This document shows positions 16,364 through 25,379 of a DNA stretch of 64,000 nt, piece by piece. Position 1 is the first letter of the stretch. Every line of letters begins with the position of its first letter. Source of the DNA: Sporosarcina sp. Te-1 (GTDB lineage: Bacteria > Bacillota > Bacilli > Bacillales_A > Planococcaceae); the NCBI RefSeq assembly GCF_017498505.1, contig NZ_CP071798.1, positions 2,253,501-2,317,500 of the forward strand, in the 5' to 3' direction. A model generated the notes under the pieces. The model made no database searches and was not told the origin of the DNA. It worked only from the letters and a program-made list of their open reading frames with translations. The translations under genes were made by a program, and so were the position numbers.

Positions 16364-18151
16364 TTACCTGCAAATACTAACGGGGCTGTCCAATAAGTCC
16401 CGAAAATAAAATTGGTGGAGGAAGACGCCTTGTCTTCCTCCACCAATTTTTTCGTCAACCAGTGAAAGCAGCTGGCGGATGCCCGCCACTTTCAGCAGGT
16501 TGTGGGCCAAGGCCACAATCCCGAACTCCGTGTGCACTTTATTAAGTCCCCGCAGTGAAAACCTGCGGAACGACCGATTGCCCTTGATGTGACCGAACAC
16601 ACTTTCTACCTCGATCTTTCTTCGAGCGTAGATGCCTGTGTTCTCTTCACATTCAAGGGCCTCTTTTGCCTTTGCCTTCATTTCTTCAAATATCGTGTTC
16701 CAGTGAACCTGCCGGTTCCCCTTCGCCTTCGTGCACAATGCCTTCAGCGGACAATCCGAACAGTCTTCACATTCATAGATCTTGTAGCTTTGCACATGCC
16801 CAGAGGCATTCTTCTTGTTCTGGTAGTTCTTGAAATTGACGTGCCGCCCGTTTGGACAGATGAAGCGGTCATACTGTTCCTCGTACTTCCAGTTCTTGGC
16901 GTTCCGAATGTCATTTTTGTATTTGCGCGTCTGTTCTTTAATATAGGTCCCGTAGGGAATCATGAATTCGAAGCGCGGCTCTTTTTCCTCCCCAAGCGCA
17001 TAGAGATAATTCTCTTCACTTCCGTAGCCTGCGTCCGCAATCACCCTTTTGGGCAACGGCAAATTAGATTTCGCCAACTTCTCCAGATGAGGAATGAAAC
17101 AGCGTGTATCTGTCGGTCGCTGATGCATGGTGTAGTAGAGAATGAACTGGTTCTCGGTTGCCATCTGTATGTTATAGCCGGGTTTCAGTTGGCCATTTTT
17201 CATATGGTCCTCTTTCATGCGCATGAAGGTGGCGTCCGGGTCTGTTTTCGAAAAACTGTTGCGGTCTCCAAATGTGGCATGGTGCTGTGCGTATTTTTCC
17301 ATTCTCGGCAGAAAGTCCTGTCGGATTCGTTTTACCGATTTCCGTAATACGCTTCGTTTTGTGCGGAGGACCTTTCGGGTAGGCATCTCTTTTGTCCCTT
17401 CCATTTCCTTGGTCAATAACTCTGCTTGTTCTTCCAGTTGTGCGGCCAAGTCGGCCAACTGTTCGGGTTCCGCTTCATCCTCTGGAAGTGACCCAAGTTC
17501 CAGGCCCTCGGCCTGGGCAATCTCTTGTATATTCGCTAGGGTTGTCCGGATCTTCTCCTTTAATTTCTCTTCAAAGCGAAGCGTCGATTTTTTCCATACG
17601 AAAGAATACTTATTGGCATTGGCTTCAATCTTGGTACCATCCAAAAAGTAGTTCTCCATGGTGATATAACCTTCTTCGATCAGTTTCAAAATCATTGTTT
17701 CAAATAATTCATCCATCATCGCCTTCATGCGGATGCCTCTGAAATCGTTAAGGGTACGAAAATCCGGCCTCTCCATTGCCGCAAGCCACATGGCTGGCAG
17801 GTTCTCCGTGATCATTTTCTCGATGCCACGGCATGAATAGATTTTCTGAGAGTAGGCATAGAGAATGACTTTCAGCATCATCTTGGGATGATAGGAGCTT
17901 CGCCCCCCACCTGTATAATATGTATAAAGCCGTTCATCTGGGATGGCCTCAACCATTTCATCGACTACTCGGGCTATATGGTTTTCCGGAATCAGCTCCT
18001 GCACATCGAAGATGGCAAATCCCTGCCGATTATTGTAAGGTTTGAATGTCGGAGAGAAACGTCGCTTGGAAACGGGGCTTGCCTTCATTTCCTCTATGGC
18101 TAATGGAAATTCTGTGGTATAATGTGGAGTAGTAATCTTCGGATTGCACAT
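16364..18151 (-). CDS. IS1182-family transposase
   Basis: 595 residues, start ATG at 18151 with AAAGGA upstream. The N-terminal half (FDVQELIPENHIARVVDEM, YHPKMMLKVILYAYSQKIYS) is the DUF772 domain; later come LDGTKIEANANKYSF, VIADAGYGSEENY and the YARRKIEVESVFGHIKGNR block near the C-terminus, giving the DDE catalytic core. A CxxC-type cysteine cluster (CEDCSDCPLKALC) lies between. The frame runs through the left inverted repeat and stops 18 bases outside the element, so its last six residues come from flanking DNA. No frameshift is seen; it appears intact. Confidence 0.92.
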   Translation of the reverse strand: MCNPKITTPHYTTEFPLAIEEMKASPVSKRRFSPTFKPYNNRQGFAIFDVQELIPENHIARVVDEMVEAIPDERLYTYYTGGGRSSYHPKMMLKVILYAYSQKIYSCRGIEKMITENLPAMWLAAMERPDFRTLNDFRGIRMKAMMDELFETMILKLIEEGYITMENYFLDGTKIEANANKYSFVWKKSTLRFEEKLKEKIRTTLANIQEIAQAEGLELGSLPEDEAEPEQLADLAAQLEEQAELLTKEMEGTKEMPTRKVLRTKRSVLRKSVKRIRQDFLPRMEKYAQHHATFGDRNSFSKTDPDATFMRMKEDHMKNGQLKPGYNIQMATENQFILYYTMHQRPTDTRCFIPHLEKLAKSNLPLPKRVIADAGYGSEENYLYALGEEKEPRFEFMIPYGTYIKEQTRKYKNDIRNAKNWKYEEQYDRFICPNGRHVNFKNYQNKKNASGHVQSYKIYECEDCSDCPLKALCTKAKGNRQVHWNTIFEEMKAKAKEALECEENTGIYARRKIEVESVFGHIKGNRSFRRFSLRGLNKVHTEFGIVALAHNLLKVAGIRQLLSLVDEKIGGGRQGVFLHQFYFRDLLDSPVSICR

Positions 18152-18214
18152 AAAAAATCGTCCTTTCTAAAATGGGTTGTGGTGACTTCATTTTACCAGA
18201 TTGGACGATTTTTT
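18152..18214 (-). promoter_or_regulatory. Hairpin covering the transposase ribosome binding site
   Basis: AAAAAATCGTCC (18152-18163) and GGACGATTTTTT (18203-18214) are perfect inverted arms, with an inner CTAAAATG/CATTTTA pairing. The arm includes the AAAGGACG ribosome binding site just before the start codon. Transcripts entering from outside would fold it shut, a known way for insertion sequences to limit transposase made from read-through (inference). Confidence 0.55.
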
Positions 18215-18237
18215 GTGTGCTTTTTTGGTAGAGGCAA

Positions 18238-18378
18238 GTATCTGGATTGGAGTGCAGAGCGGCGACTCCAGCGGGAACAGCGCGAGCTGAAGACCCTGGA
18301 CTGAGCGTAGCGAGGGAAGCGGCTGAAGCCGTGCCCGCGGAAAGCGTCCGCTCGGAACGGAAATCCGTTGTCCATTCT
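18238..18378. repeat. GC-rich Bacillales intergenic repeat
   Basis: A GC-rich stretch with internal inverted repeats (GGACTGAGCGTAGCGAGGGA, GCGGCTGAAGCCGTGCCCGC) that stands out from the AT-richer flanks. I recognise it as a sequence repeated in many Bacillaceae and Planococcaceae genomes. Here it sits inside the IS1182 element between transposase start and right end. Confidence 0.6.
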
Positions 18379-18445
18379 GTAAATTTAATACGAAAAAAGG
18401 GGCTAGACAGAAAGTCAATTATTATCGACTTTCTGGACAGCCCCG

Positions 18446-18676
18446 TTCTAAAATAATCGATACTTTGCTATCTGCTTAGCTGGAGACGAATTTTGTATAA
18501 GAGGCAGTTTCAGATAGATCCGTTACGACCCAAATTATAGAGCGCCAAACGGGCAAATAGTTTCCCAGTGACCGACATCAGGGGGATTTGCTGAATGGTT
18601 ATGAATCCTCCTGTTTCCCTCTTTATCCCTAGAAGGGACGCCGTTCGGCTTTTTTCAGCAATATTCAGGTTGGATA
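18446..18676 (-). other. Region without an intact gene; possible transposase tail
   Basis: No complete gene. One minus-strand frame (18510 to about 18640) reads ETGGFITIQQIPLMSVTGKL, which faintly recalls the C-terminus of IS4-type transposases. The match is from memory and short, so this is only a suggestion. Confidence 0.25.
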
Positions 18677-19252
18677 TCACTCCATATACTTCGCCACTAA
18701 CTCGTAGCATCTTTCTCTCGTCAAACTTGCTTGCGTGGCGACATATTCCAAAGATTCCATCGTGCCGCCCTGATAGGCGAGCGATGACTTTTTCGCTTCT
18801 TCGTCCCGTTGTTCCATCCAAGCCCGCTGCTCTTCTTTTAATTGATCCATCTGTTCAGGGCTGAGCTTTTCCTTCAATATTCCGTATATCCGGTTCAACT
18901 CCGCATCCCATTTTTCATATCGCTCCGTCTCCTGATTTTCGAGTTCGACTGTTGTCGTACCCGCTTCTCCGTTCCGGTCCGCCTCTTCCATTTCATTAAG
19001 TTTCTGAAGGTACTGTTCTTTCGTCAGCTCCGTACTTTCCTTGTCTGGTTCTTCATTAGACGGATTCGTTTCGGTCTCCTCCGTCTCATTTGAAGCGTTG
19101 TCCGAATGAGGCTTGCGTTCAATTTGGGGTTGATTCGATGTATCATCCGGTTTCGCACTTGGCTCCTCAGATGTATTCCCACATGCCGCTAAAATCCCCA
19201 GGCATACTGTCAACAGAATTATCGATAACGTGCGGTTTTTTTTCACTTGCAA
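18677..19252 (-). CDS. Lipoprotein with LprI/DUF1311-like domain
   Basis: 191 residues. A lipoprotein signal (MQVKKNRTLSIILLTVCLG) ends in the lipobox LAAC-G at about residue 24. An acidic low-complexity linker (residues 28-90) follows, then a domain with WDAELNRIYGILKEKLS, QLKEEQRAWMEQRDEEA and a late cysteine in TRERCYEL, the layout of the LprI/DUF1311 lysozyme-inhibitor-like family. The start is TTG 19252 (AAAGG five bases before) or GTG 19246. Probably anchored outside the membrane; lysozyme inhibition is known for mycobacterial LprI and not shown for this protein. Confidence 0.78.
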   Translation of the reverse strand: MQVKKNRTLSIILLTVCLGILAACGNTSEEPSAKPDDTSNQPQIERKPHSDNASNETEETETNPSNEEPDKESTELTKEQYLQKLNEMEEADRNGEAGTTTVELENQETERYEKWDAELNRIYGILKEKLSPEQMDQLKEEQRAWMEQRDEEAKKSSLAYQGGTMESLEYVATQASLTRERCYELVAKYME

Positions 19253-19331
19253 AACTACCTTTCTATTCTAGGATGTGAGCTTGTCTATATTCTAAAGTGT
19301 GCGTTTTGCAACTTCAACAATTGAAGTCCAT

Positions 19332-19356
19332 AAAAAAGCACCATGCAACATGGCGC
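19332..19356 (-). terminator. Rho-independent terminator of the dinB-like gene
   Basis: GCGCCATG with CATGGTGC (one G-T pair), three-base loop, six T residues on the minus strand, nine bases after the stop codon. Confidence 0.8.
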
Positions 19357-19364
19357 TTAGATGA

Positions 19365-19883
19365 TTAGTTGGTTGAATTAATTTCATACAGATAGAAAAT
19401 ATAATCCGTCGGGACACCCGACTCCCCTTGCTGGCGAATCATAGCCGCCACATTCCCCCGGTGATAGGTGCCGTGGTTAACTACATGATGAACGAGTTCT
19501 GCGAGATTTGTTTCCAGCCGCCCGAATTTAGGATGCTCCGGGAAGACTTCCTTCTCCATGTCACCTGCTTCGACAAAAAACGATCGATAAGCATTCGCTG
19601 ATTCTTCAAACAGCGCTTCTATCGTTTCCAATCGCTTATCTCCGATTTTTTCTTGTGCTTCACGCATAGAAGCTTGAATGACATCCATCGCCTTGCCCTG
19701 CATGACGCCAAGCCAGATGGTGTCTGTCATAAAAATATGGGCCAGCGTATCGGCAATGGACGGAAACACACTTGTAATCTCTTGATCATAAATCTCCCTC
19801 GGCAATTCCTTCAGTCGTGCAAATACTTGGTTGTTCGCCCACACGTGGTAATCATACATTTGAATGGCAGGGTGTTTTTTCAT
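19365..19883 (-). CDS. DinB-family protein
   Basis: 172 residues. Four-helix DinB/YfiT fold with the three metal-binding histidines in TLAHIFMTD and the HHVVNHGTYHRG block. The family includes bacillithiol-dependent transferases and DNA-damage-inducible proteins; nothing in this gene points to a particular substrate. It is a single-gene unit with its own terminator. Confidence 0.85.
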   Translation of the reverse strand: MKKHPAIQMYDYHVWANNQVFARLKELPREIYDQEITSVFPSIADTLAHIFMTDTIWLGVMQGKAMDVIQASMREAQEKIGDKRLETIEALFEESANAYRSFFVEAGDMEKEVFPEHPKFGRLETNLAELVHHVVNHGTYHRGNVAAMIRQQGESGVPTDYIFYLYEINSTN

Positions 19884-20031
19884 AATTAACTCTCCCTATT
19901 ATTGTTTTTCTATTTATTATAACTTAGACTCTCCTTTAAAAGTATTTCACTCATCAATATTTTCGTACAACCGACAAGTCATGGTATTTTCTCAAGACGC
20001 TTAGCTATGAAATGATTATCCTTGCCAATTC

Positions 20032-20721
20032 CTAAAAATCCTTTCGCACTGCTTTTTTTATGACCAAATAGGCAATGGTAAACCCGATTATGCCTAGTGT
20101 GATAGGTATACCAATAAAAGTGAAAAGATTTACTCCACTGTTTAGCACAGAAGACAAAACCGCAATGAGCAGAACAGATGATGTAATCGTAGCCGGGACG
20201 GAATATTTCATCATACCGAAAAATAACGGAATTAACGATATCCCCGTCGTGGCGATGGCTGTGAGCAGCAAGTGAGCCATGTCTTTCAGCGATAGGACAA
20301 AAGTTAGTGTTACGGGCGTCAATTCGATCAGACTGTTAAGGAAGTATAAACTGTAATACACAAGTACCGAGGAAATCAAAAAAGAAAAAAATGTGATCCC
20401 GCTTACTATCAACAATTTCGCCATTAGAATCTTCCTTCTTTCTATGGAGTACATGTATAATACGGTTATTGTTTTATTCTTAAATTCATCAATAATCAGT
20501 GTGGAGAGTAAAACAGAGGCATAGATGACAAATGCCGCCATCACAAATACTTCAATGAGCAACATAAGATGCGAAGTACTTGAATAAAATTCAGCAGCAG
20601 CTTCGGCATCTAAACAGACGAGCAGAAAAAGTCCAATGATCCCACCGTTGATTAGAAGGAATGTCAATAGCATTCCTCTGGTGTTCACTCTTTTCATTTC
20701 CAATTTCATTAAATTAAGCAT
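20032..20721 (-). CDS. ABC-2 permease, BcrB-like
   Basis: 229 residues with six hydrophobic segments and the short DEFKNKTITVLYMYSIERRK stretch between the second and third, typical of bacitracin- and lantibiotic-immunity permeases. Its start overlaps the stop of the ATPase gene by eight bases. With the ATPase it forms a two-gene exporter, probably for a peptide antibiotic or a lipid-linked compound (inference). Confidence 0.82.
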   Translation of the reverse strand: MLNLMKLEMKRVNTRGMLLTFLLINGGIIGLFLLVCLDAEAAAEFYSSTSHLMLLIEVFVMAAFVIYASVLLSTLIIDEFKNKTITVLYMYSIERRKILMAKLLIVSGITFFSFLISSVLVYYSLYFLNSLIELTPVTLTFVLSLKDMAHLLLTAIATTGISLIPLFFGMMKYSVPATITSSVLLIAVLSSVLNSGVNLFTFIGIPITLGIIGFTIAYLVIKKAVRKDF

Positions 20722-21640
20722 GTTGTTTCTCTCCCTCGATGAGTGTTAAGAAGTGATCCTCAAGAGACATATTCTTTTTCGTGATCGACTCCACGTCAAT
20801 GCCATTTTGAACCATCGCTTGATTAATCATGCTTTGAGAAATTCGATTGTCATATATGGTAATCAGCCCTTGTTCCTCCCTCACTTGATAATTGGTTATG
20901 TTCAATACCTGTTCGAGGACAGTGGCTGCCTTCGCATAATTGGAGACCGACATCTCCACATGTTCTGATTGGCTTGTCTTAATCTTGTCCAGTGACATCT
21001 CTTCAAGCAATCTCCCATCTTTCACGACACCGATTGTATCCGCAATCTGTTCAATCTGGCCAAGTATGTGGCTTGACACTAGAATGGTTACGCCGTAATG
21101 CCGGCTCAAATTAATAAATAAGTCACGTATTTCTAGCATGCCAACAGGATCCAGCCCATTGACCGGTTCATCGAGAATGAGGAGTTCTGGTTTCGTCATG
21201 ATCGCTCTGGCAATCCCCAACCTTTGCTTCATACCCAGCGAAAACTCCTTCACCGGCTTTTCCTCCACATTCGTCAGATTGACAGCTTCCAATGCTTTTG
21301 AAATCGCAGTAGGATTGTGGGTACCTGTATAAGCGGCGTGCAGCTCCAAATTCTGCCAAGCCGAAAGCTTTTCATAAAAAATAGGATATTCAATAATACT
21401 CGACATCCGCTTCAACAACTCGTAGGAATTCGGCTTCACAATCTCTCCGAAAACTTCTATTTCCCCTGCGGTCGGTTGCACCAGATTCGTTATCATTTTC
21501 ATAATTGTTGTTTTCCCCGCTCCATTCGGACCCAGGAAGCCATAAATTTCACCGCTCCGGACATTCATATTCACATCTGAAACGACCGTTTCCCCTCCAT
21601 ACGCCTTCGTTAATTGGCGTGTTCGCAAAACTAACGTCAT
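20714..21640 (-). CDS. ABC transporter ATPase, BcrA-like
   Basis: 308 residues: Walker A GPNGAGKTT, signature FSLGMKQRLGIARAI, Walker B LLILDEPVNGLDP, and H-loop SSHILGQIEQ. The C-terminal 90 residues are the extension seen in BcrA/lantibiotic immunity ATPases. It is the first gene of the two-gene operon. The ECF sigma/anti-sigma genes upstream end in their own terminator, so regulation by that sigma factor is not implied by position. Confidence 0.9.
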   Translation of the reverse strand: MTLVLRTRQLTKAYGGETVVSDVNMNVRSGEIYGFLGPNGAGKTTIMKMITNLVQPTAGEIEVFGEIVKPNSYELLKRMSSIIEYPIFYEKLSAWQNLELHAAYTGTHNPTAISKALEAVNLTNVEEKPVKEFSLGMKQRLGIARAIMTKPELLILDEPVNGLDPVGMLEIRDLFINLSRHYGVTILVSSHILGQIEQIADTIGVVKDGRLLEEMSLDKIKTSQSEHVEMSVSNYAKAATVLEQVLNITNYQVREEQGLITIYDNRISQSMINQAMVQNGIDVESITKKNMSLEDHFLTLIEGEKQHA

Positions 21641-21770
21641 GTTCCATCCTCCTTTGATCTACCAATCAATTTATCAAAGGAACCTGTCAATTCCGTTTCT
21701 TATTTCTTACTAAATCCTTACGTTGAATCTGATTTCAATTTTGCTCATCCCTCCCGCTCTACTATCTAAA

Positions 21771-21805
21771 ATAACCACCCCTCTGAAACACAGAGAAGTG
21801 GTTAT
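21771..21805 (-). terminator. Terminator of the sigma/anti-sigma operon
   Basis: ATAACCAC...CTCTG pairs with CAGAG...GTGGTTAT around a five-base loop; a short T-rich stretch follows on the minus strand. Confidence 0.7.
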
Positions 21806-21838
21806 CAATTTATAGGTAACATTAAGCAATCAATGGTC

Positions 21839-22489
21839 TCACTTGTTTTGAGGCTTATACAAATCTTTCAATACGATTTCTTCCGTCCTGTCTTTATACT
21901 TGATATATAATTTATCTTTTTCGGTGAGCTTCCTCTCTTTCCCGTTGTGCAGTAACAATGTGTTTTCATCCAAAAAAGTAAACCTGACATTGCTGCCATC
22001 TTTCAAAAGATTCGAGGCCTCTGAAAAATCATTCCATTTTTCATAAACAACAATCATATTCGAATCAGCTCCCGAATGTTCAATCGGTATGATAAAACGT
22101 TTATCATGTTTCGTTTGAAAGGATAACGTAACCGTTTGATCTTGCTGAGCAATAGCTAGTTCCACATCCTTTTCTTTCACAATCCACATATGAACAAATA
22201 TGATGTACCAACCAACCCCAATAACCAAGAAAATAGATAGCAATGATCCAACAATCGTGAACATCTTTTTCTTGTTTTTGGACTTCACCTTTTTAAAGTA
22301 ATCGATGTTTCTTTTCTCTATTTTTTGTTCCTCTGTGCTTTCCACTGATAACTCCTCTTGCATTTCTTTCAGATACTCGCGGCAATCCTCGCAATCCAGC
22401 ATATGTTCTTCCATTAGCCGCTTGGTCTCTTCACTTGTCAAATTGTCCAGATAACTCGGTACCAAATCCTTAAAAACGTGATGATTCAT
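21839..22489 (-). CDS. Anti-sigma factor with zinc-finger (zf-HC2) domain
   Basis: 216 residues from MNHHVFKDL at 22489; a longer frame would overlap the sigma gene heavily. The motif H29-x3-C33-x2-C36 is the ZAS zinc-binding signature of ECF anti-sigma factors. A single membrane helix lies at about 76-98, followed by an extracytoplasmic domain of about 115 residues of no recognised family. The gene overlaps the upstream sigma gene by 20 bases, the classic arrangement for a cognate pair: the zinc domain holds the sigma factor until a surface signal triggers release. Confidence 0.85.
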   Translation of the reverse strand: MNHHVFKDLVPSYLDNLTSEETKRLMEEHMLDCEDCREYLKEMQEELSVESTEEQKIEKRNIDYFKKVKSKNKKKMFTIVGSLLSIFLVIGVGWYIIFVHMWIVKEKDVELAIAQQDQTVTLSFQTKHDKRFIIPIEHSGADSNMIVVYEKWNDFSEASNLLKDGSNVRFTFLDENTLLLHNGKERKLTEKDKLYIKYKDRTEEIVLKDLYKPQNK

Positions 22490-22976
22490 CGTTTCGATCA
22501 CCCTTTCGTATTTGCTGTTTTGCCCGGTAGAATGTGACGCGAGCCCAGTTTTCTGTCTCTCCAAAAATAGTTCCGATTTCCTTAAACGATAAATCCCCTA
22601 ATAACCGGAGGTACAGGATTTCACGCTTCACTTCATCAAGCTGATGCGCCAGTTTGAAGAAATGTATTTTGTCTTCGTTTCGAAAATACTCCTCTTCTAA
22701 CGTATTAGAAACGCTATTTTCGTCCTGCAGCGAATCCAGTAGCTTGTTCTTTTTCTTTTTTTGATTTACCTCTTGCAGCCAGACGTTTTTCGCGATGGAG
22801 CATAACCATGTTGAGAATTTTGCTTTGCCGGTTGGATGAAAGTTGTCGATCGACTTGATGGCCTGGTAAAACGTCTCTTGCGTTAACTCTTCCGCCGCTT
22901 CGCTATCTTTTGTCAGCGTCACTAAATATCGAAAAATAAAGTCTCCGTATTCTTCATATATCGTTTCTTTTTTCAC
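22470..22976 (-). CDS. ECF RNA polymerase sigma factor
   Basis: 168 residues from a GTG at 22974-22976 with GAGGAGG upstream. Region 2 (FIFRYLVTLTKDSEAAEELT, FYQAIKSIDNF, FSTWLCSIAKNVWLQEV) and region 4 (REILYLRLLGDLSFKEIGTI, ARVTFYRAKQQIRKG) are clear; regions 1.1 and 3 are absent, as in group IV sigma factors. It directs RNA polymerase to stress-type promoters, in this case probably including its own; I did not find a convincing autoregulatory promoter pair. Confidence 0.9.
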   Translation of the reverse strand: MKKETIYEEYGDFIFRYLVTLTKDSEAAEELTQETFYQAIKSIDNFHPTGKAKFSTWLCSIAKNVWLQEVNQKKKKNKLLDSLQDENSVSNTLEEEYFRNEDKIHFFKLAHQLDEVKREILYLRLLGDLSFKEIGTIFGETENWARVTFYRAKQQIRKGDRNDESSRF

Positions 22977-23249
22977 TATGTACCTCCTCTCCCTCAGACG
23001 ATAGATGTTCACTCGTCTTAGGCTATTGCATGAAGAACTGAGACTGTGAAAGTCGAATCATCTATATATCACGAAATCTATGGATTCGTTACAATGTTTT
23101 TTTATTTTTCTTCTATTATGCGTTTGCATCATACCACAATTCGTCATCCTCCATCGAAAGTCGTAGAAAAGTTCAAGCTTTTCTACGAGGGAAAGATTTC
23201 TTGCCATCGATATACTGTGGATAGCAAGCACATAAAGGAGAGATTGGAT

Positions 23250-23957
23250 ATGAAAAATAAAGTTGTTATGATCACAGGCGCATCGAAAGGGTTAGGCAGA
23301 GCATTAACGTTAGCCTTTGCAAAAGCGGGGGCTAAGCTCGCCATCTGTGCTCGAACATCAGAAAATCTGCAGTTGGTAAAAAAAGAAGCGGAAATGTTTG
23401 GAGCGGAAGTGCTGGCGATTACGGCTGATGTATCCAATGCACGGGATGTGGAACGGTTCGTTGCCACGACGGAAAATGCGTTTGGCCGGATTGATGTATT
23501 GATTAATAACGCATCCATTTTAGGGCCTAGCCCGATGCCGATGCTCCTCGACTATCCGGAAGAGGATTTTACCGAAGTACTGCGGGTCAATGTTATGTCC
23601 GTACTTTCAGTCACAAGACGCGTCATACCGGGCATGCTGGAGCGCAACGACGGTTCCATCATCAATGTTACCTCGGAAGCTGGCCATACAGGCTATGCCG
23701 GTTGGGGTGCCTATGGCGTTTCAAAATTCGCCGTGGAAGGCCTTACCGAAACATGGGCAGATGAACTGCGCCATACGAATGTACGGGTTAACATGGTCGA
23801 CCCCGGGGAAATGAACACCGACATGCATCGGTTAGCTGTACCGGATTGCGATTATCCGTTAGCAAATCCCGAGGACGTTGTAGATATTTTTCTGCACCTC
23901 GCATCGGAAAAGGTTCAAGGCCAGCGGTTTGAGGCGCAGTCAGAAGGTGAAGCTTGA
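23250..23957 (+). CDS. Short-chain dehydrogenase/reductase
   Basis: 235 residues from MKNKVVMITGASKGLG (AAGGAGAG upstream at 23235); a reading frame extends 204 bases further upstream but without a ribosome binding site. TGASKGLG cofactor motif at 8-15, NNAS in place of NNAG, catalytic serine in VTSEAG and Y-x3-K in YGVSK. Full length for the family, unlike the SDR at 5242. Its stop overlaps the start of the QueA-like gene (TGATG), so it heads a tightly packed operon of at least five genes. Confidence 0.87.
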   Translation: MKNKVVMITGASKGLGRALTLAFAKAGAKLAICARTSENLQLVKKEAEMFGAEVLAITADVSNARDVERFVATTENAFGRIDVLINNASILGPSPMPMLLDYPEEDFTEVLRVNVMSVLSVTRRVIPGMLERNDGSIINVTSEAGHTGYAGWGAYGVSKFAVEGLTETWADELRHTNVRVNMVDPGEMNTDMHRLAVPDCDYPLANPEDVVDIFLHLASEKVQGQRFEAQSEGEA

Positions 23958-24985
23958 TGGCAGTTACATCACTGGATTTTCATCTCCCCGATGAACTGAA
24001 TGCGTCCCATCCCCCAGAAAAACGGGGCTTGCGAAGGGATCACGTCCGATTGATGGTGCTCAATCGGACAACCGGCGAAATCTGCCACGATCGATTTGAT
24101 CACTTGCTGCACTATCTTCAACCTGGGGATCTCATCATAGTCAATAACAGCCGCACCATACCTGCTGTTCTAAGAGGAAAGTGGTCACGACAGCAGCAAC
24201 AACTGGCAGCACAAGTCGAAGTACGCTTGGCACGGCGCCGAAATGAAAATACGTGGGAGGCGTTGATCCTAGCCGATTCCGTTCAACTAGGCGATACTCT
24301 GCATTTCCCAGCAGATTTAGCAGCCTCGGTGATAAGTAAACAGGATCATTCACCGCTCATGACCATTCAATTTTCTAAAACGGGGTCGGATTTGTTTCAA
24401 GACATCTATTCTATCGGTGAGCCGATCCGCTATGAATATATCCAAGAACCCTGGGGATTGGATAGCTATCAAACCGTGTTCGGCAGTCATCCGGGGTCCG
24501 TCGAAATGCCATCAGCCGGCCGGGCTTTCAGCTGGGAACTCCTCTTTTCCTTAATGCAAAAAGGTGTCCAGATCGAGTATATTCAATTGCACACAGGTTT
24601 GAGCTACTTGCTCGATGATGAATATGAACAGTCGCCGGAGGACAATGAAGAAGAATATAATATCTCCGAGCGTACGATGCAGAAGATTCTGCAGACGAAG
24701 GCCTCGGGAAACAGGGTAATTGCTGTTGGGACAACAGTCGTGCGAGCTCTTGAAAGCGCCGCGCTGACGAACGCACTTTCCGGCGTAACCAATCTTTATA
24801 TTAACCGCCACTACCCATTGCAACTGGTTAACGGCATGATAACCGGCCTGCATGAACCAAAAGCCAGCCACTTGGAAATGCTGTCCGCTTTTGTTTCCGA
24901 GGGGCATTTACAAGCTGCCTATACGGAAGCGATTCAATCTCGCTACTTATGGCATGAGTTCGGAGACATGAATTTAATCATGTAA
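23957..24985 (+). CDS. QueA paralogue (tRNA ribosyltransferase-isomerase family)
   Basis: 342 residues, the length of QueA. DRFDHLLHYLQPGDLIIVNN, NNSRTIPAVLRGK, GSVEMPSAGRAFSWELL, IQLHTGLSY and the VGTTVVRALES block are family hallmarks. QueA transfers the ribosyl part of S-adenosylmethionine to 7-aminomethyl-7-deazaguanine in tRNA (queuosine pathway). The housekeeping copy in Bacillales normally lies beside ruvB and tgt; this one is in an operon with an SDR, a VOC protein and a two-component system, so it is probably a second copy with a different role (inference). Confidence 0.82.
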   Translation: MAVTSLDFHLPDELNASHPPEKRGLRRDHVRLMVLNRTTGEICHDRFDHLLHYLQPGDLIIVNNSRTIPAVLRGKWSRQQQQLAAQVEVRLARRRNENTWEALILADSVQLGDTLHFPADLAASVISKQDHSPLMTIQFSKTGSDLFQDIYSIGEPIRYEYIQEPWGLDSYQTVFGSHPGSVEMPSAGRAFSWELLFSLMQKGVQIEYIQLHTGLSYLLDDEYEQSPEDNEEEYNISERTMQKILQTKASGNRVIAVGTTVVRALESAALTNALSGVTNLYINRHYPLQLVNGMITGLHEPKASHLEMLSAFVSEGHLQAAYTEAIQSRYLWHEFGDMNLIM

Positions 24986-24997
24986 GGGGGCTCATTT

Positions 24998-25345
24998 ATG
25001 CATTTTCATCATTACGGGGTGAACGTGAGGAATCTTGAACAATCCGTGGCCTTTTATCAAGAGCTCCTCAATCTTGAAATAGAAACCAGTTTTACTTTTA
25101 TGGAGGAAAAGATTGTGTTTCTAATCTCTGGGAAATTCAGGCTGGAATTAATTGAAACGGATGAAGCCGAGAAAACGATTCATCTTTGTTTTGAAGTGAA
25201 GGATCTGCTGGAAGTGATGAACTGTTTGAATGATGCGAAAAAGCTCGAAGGCCCCTATCAGCTTCATAATGGTTGGAAAACCGTCTTTTACGAGGGACCC
25301 AGTCGTGAAATCATTGAGTTCATTCAAACGACAAGTGCAGTATAA
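24998..25345 (+). CDS. VOC-family (glyoxalase/dioxygenase fold) protein
   Basis: 115 residues. HHYGVNVRNLEQSVAFYQEL at the start and the ending VFYEGPSREIIEFIQ give the two beta-alpha-beta-beta-beta units of the vicinal oxygen chelate fold, with possible ligands H5 and the final glutamate. It follows the QueA-like gene by 12 bases. The substrate is unknown. Confidence 0.8.
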   Translation: MHFHHYGVNVRNLEQSVAFYQELLNLEIETSFTFMEEKIVFLISGKFRLELIETDEAEKTIHLCFEVKDLLEVMNCLNDAKKLEGPYQLHNGWKTVFYEGPSREIIEFIQTTSAV

Positions 25346-25379
25346 TGGAAGTATAGTAAGCTAGCTGGAGGGACTTGGA

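Larger units (their letters stand above)
16382..18444 (-). mobile_element. IS1182-family insertion sequence
   Basis: Terminal inverted repeats GGGGCTGTCCA at 16382-16392 and its complement at 18434-18444 extend to about 18 bases with mismatches (left CCAATAAGTC, right CCAGAAAGTC). The single transposase gene runs on the minus strand. The right end before the gene holds a 280-base region with a GC-rich Bacillales repeat and a long hairpin (18399-18444) whose outer arm is the inverted repeat itself. No clear target duplication was seen in the flanks. Confidence 0.87.

Noticed and set aside
16370..18455. Target-site duplication of the IS1182 element
   Set aside because: Flanks ATACTAA and TTCTAAA share CTAA only at shifted positions; too weak to call.
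22977..23060. Autoregulated ECF promoter before the sigma gene
   Set aside because: GAAC and CGTC elements occur but only about six bases apart, not the 16-17 expected.
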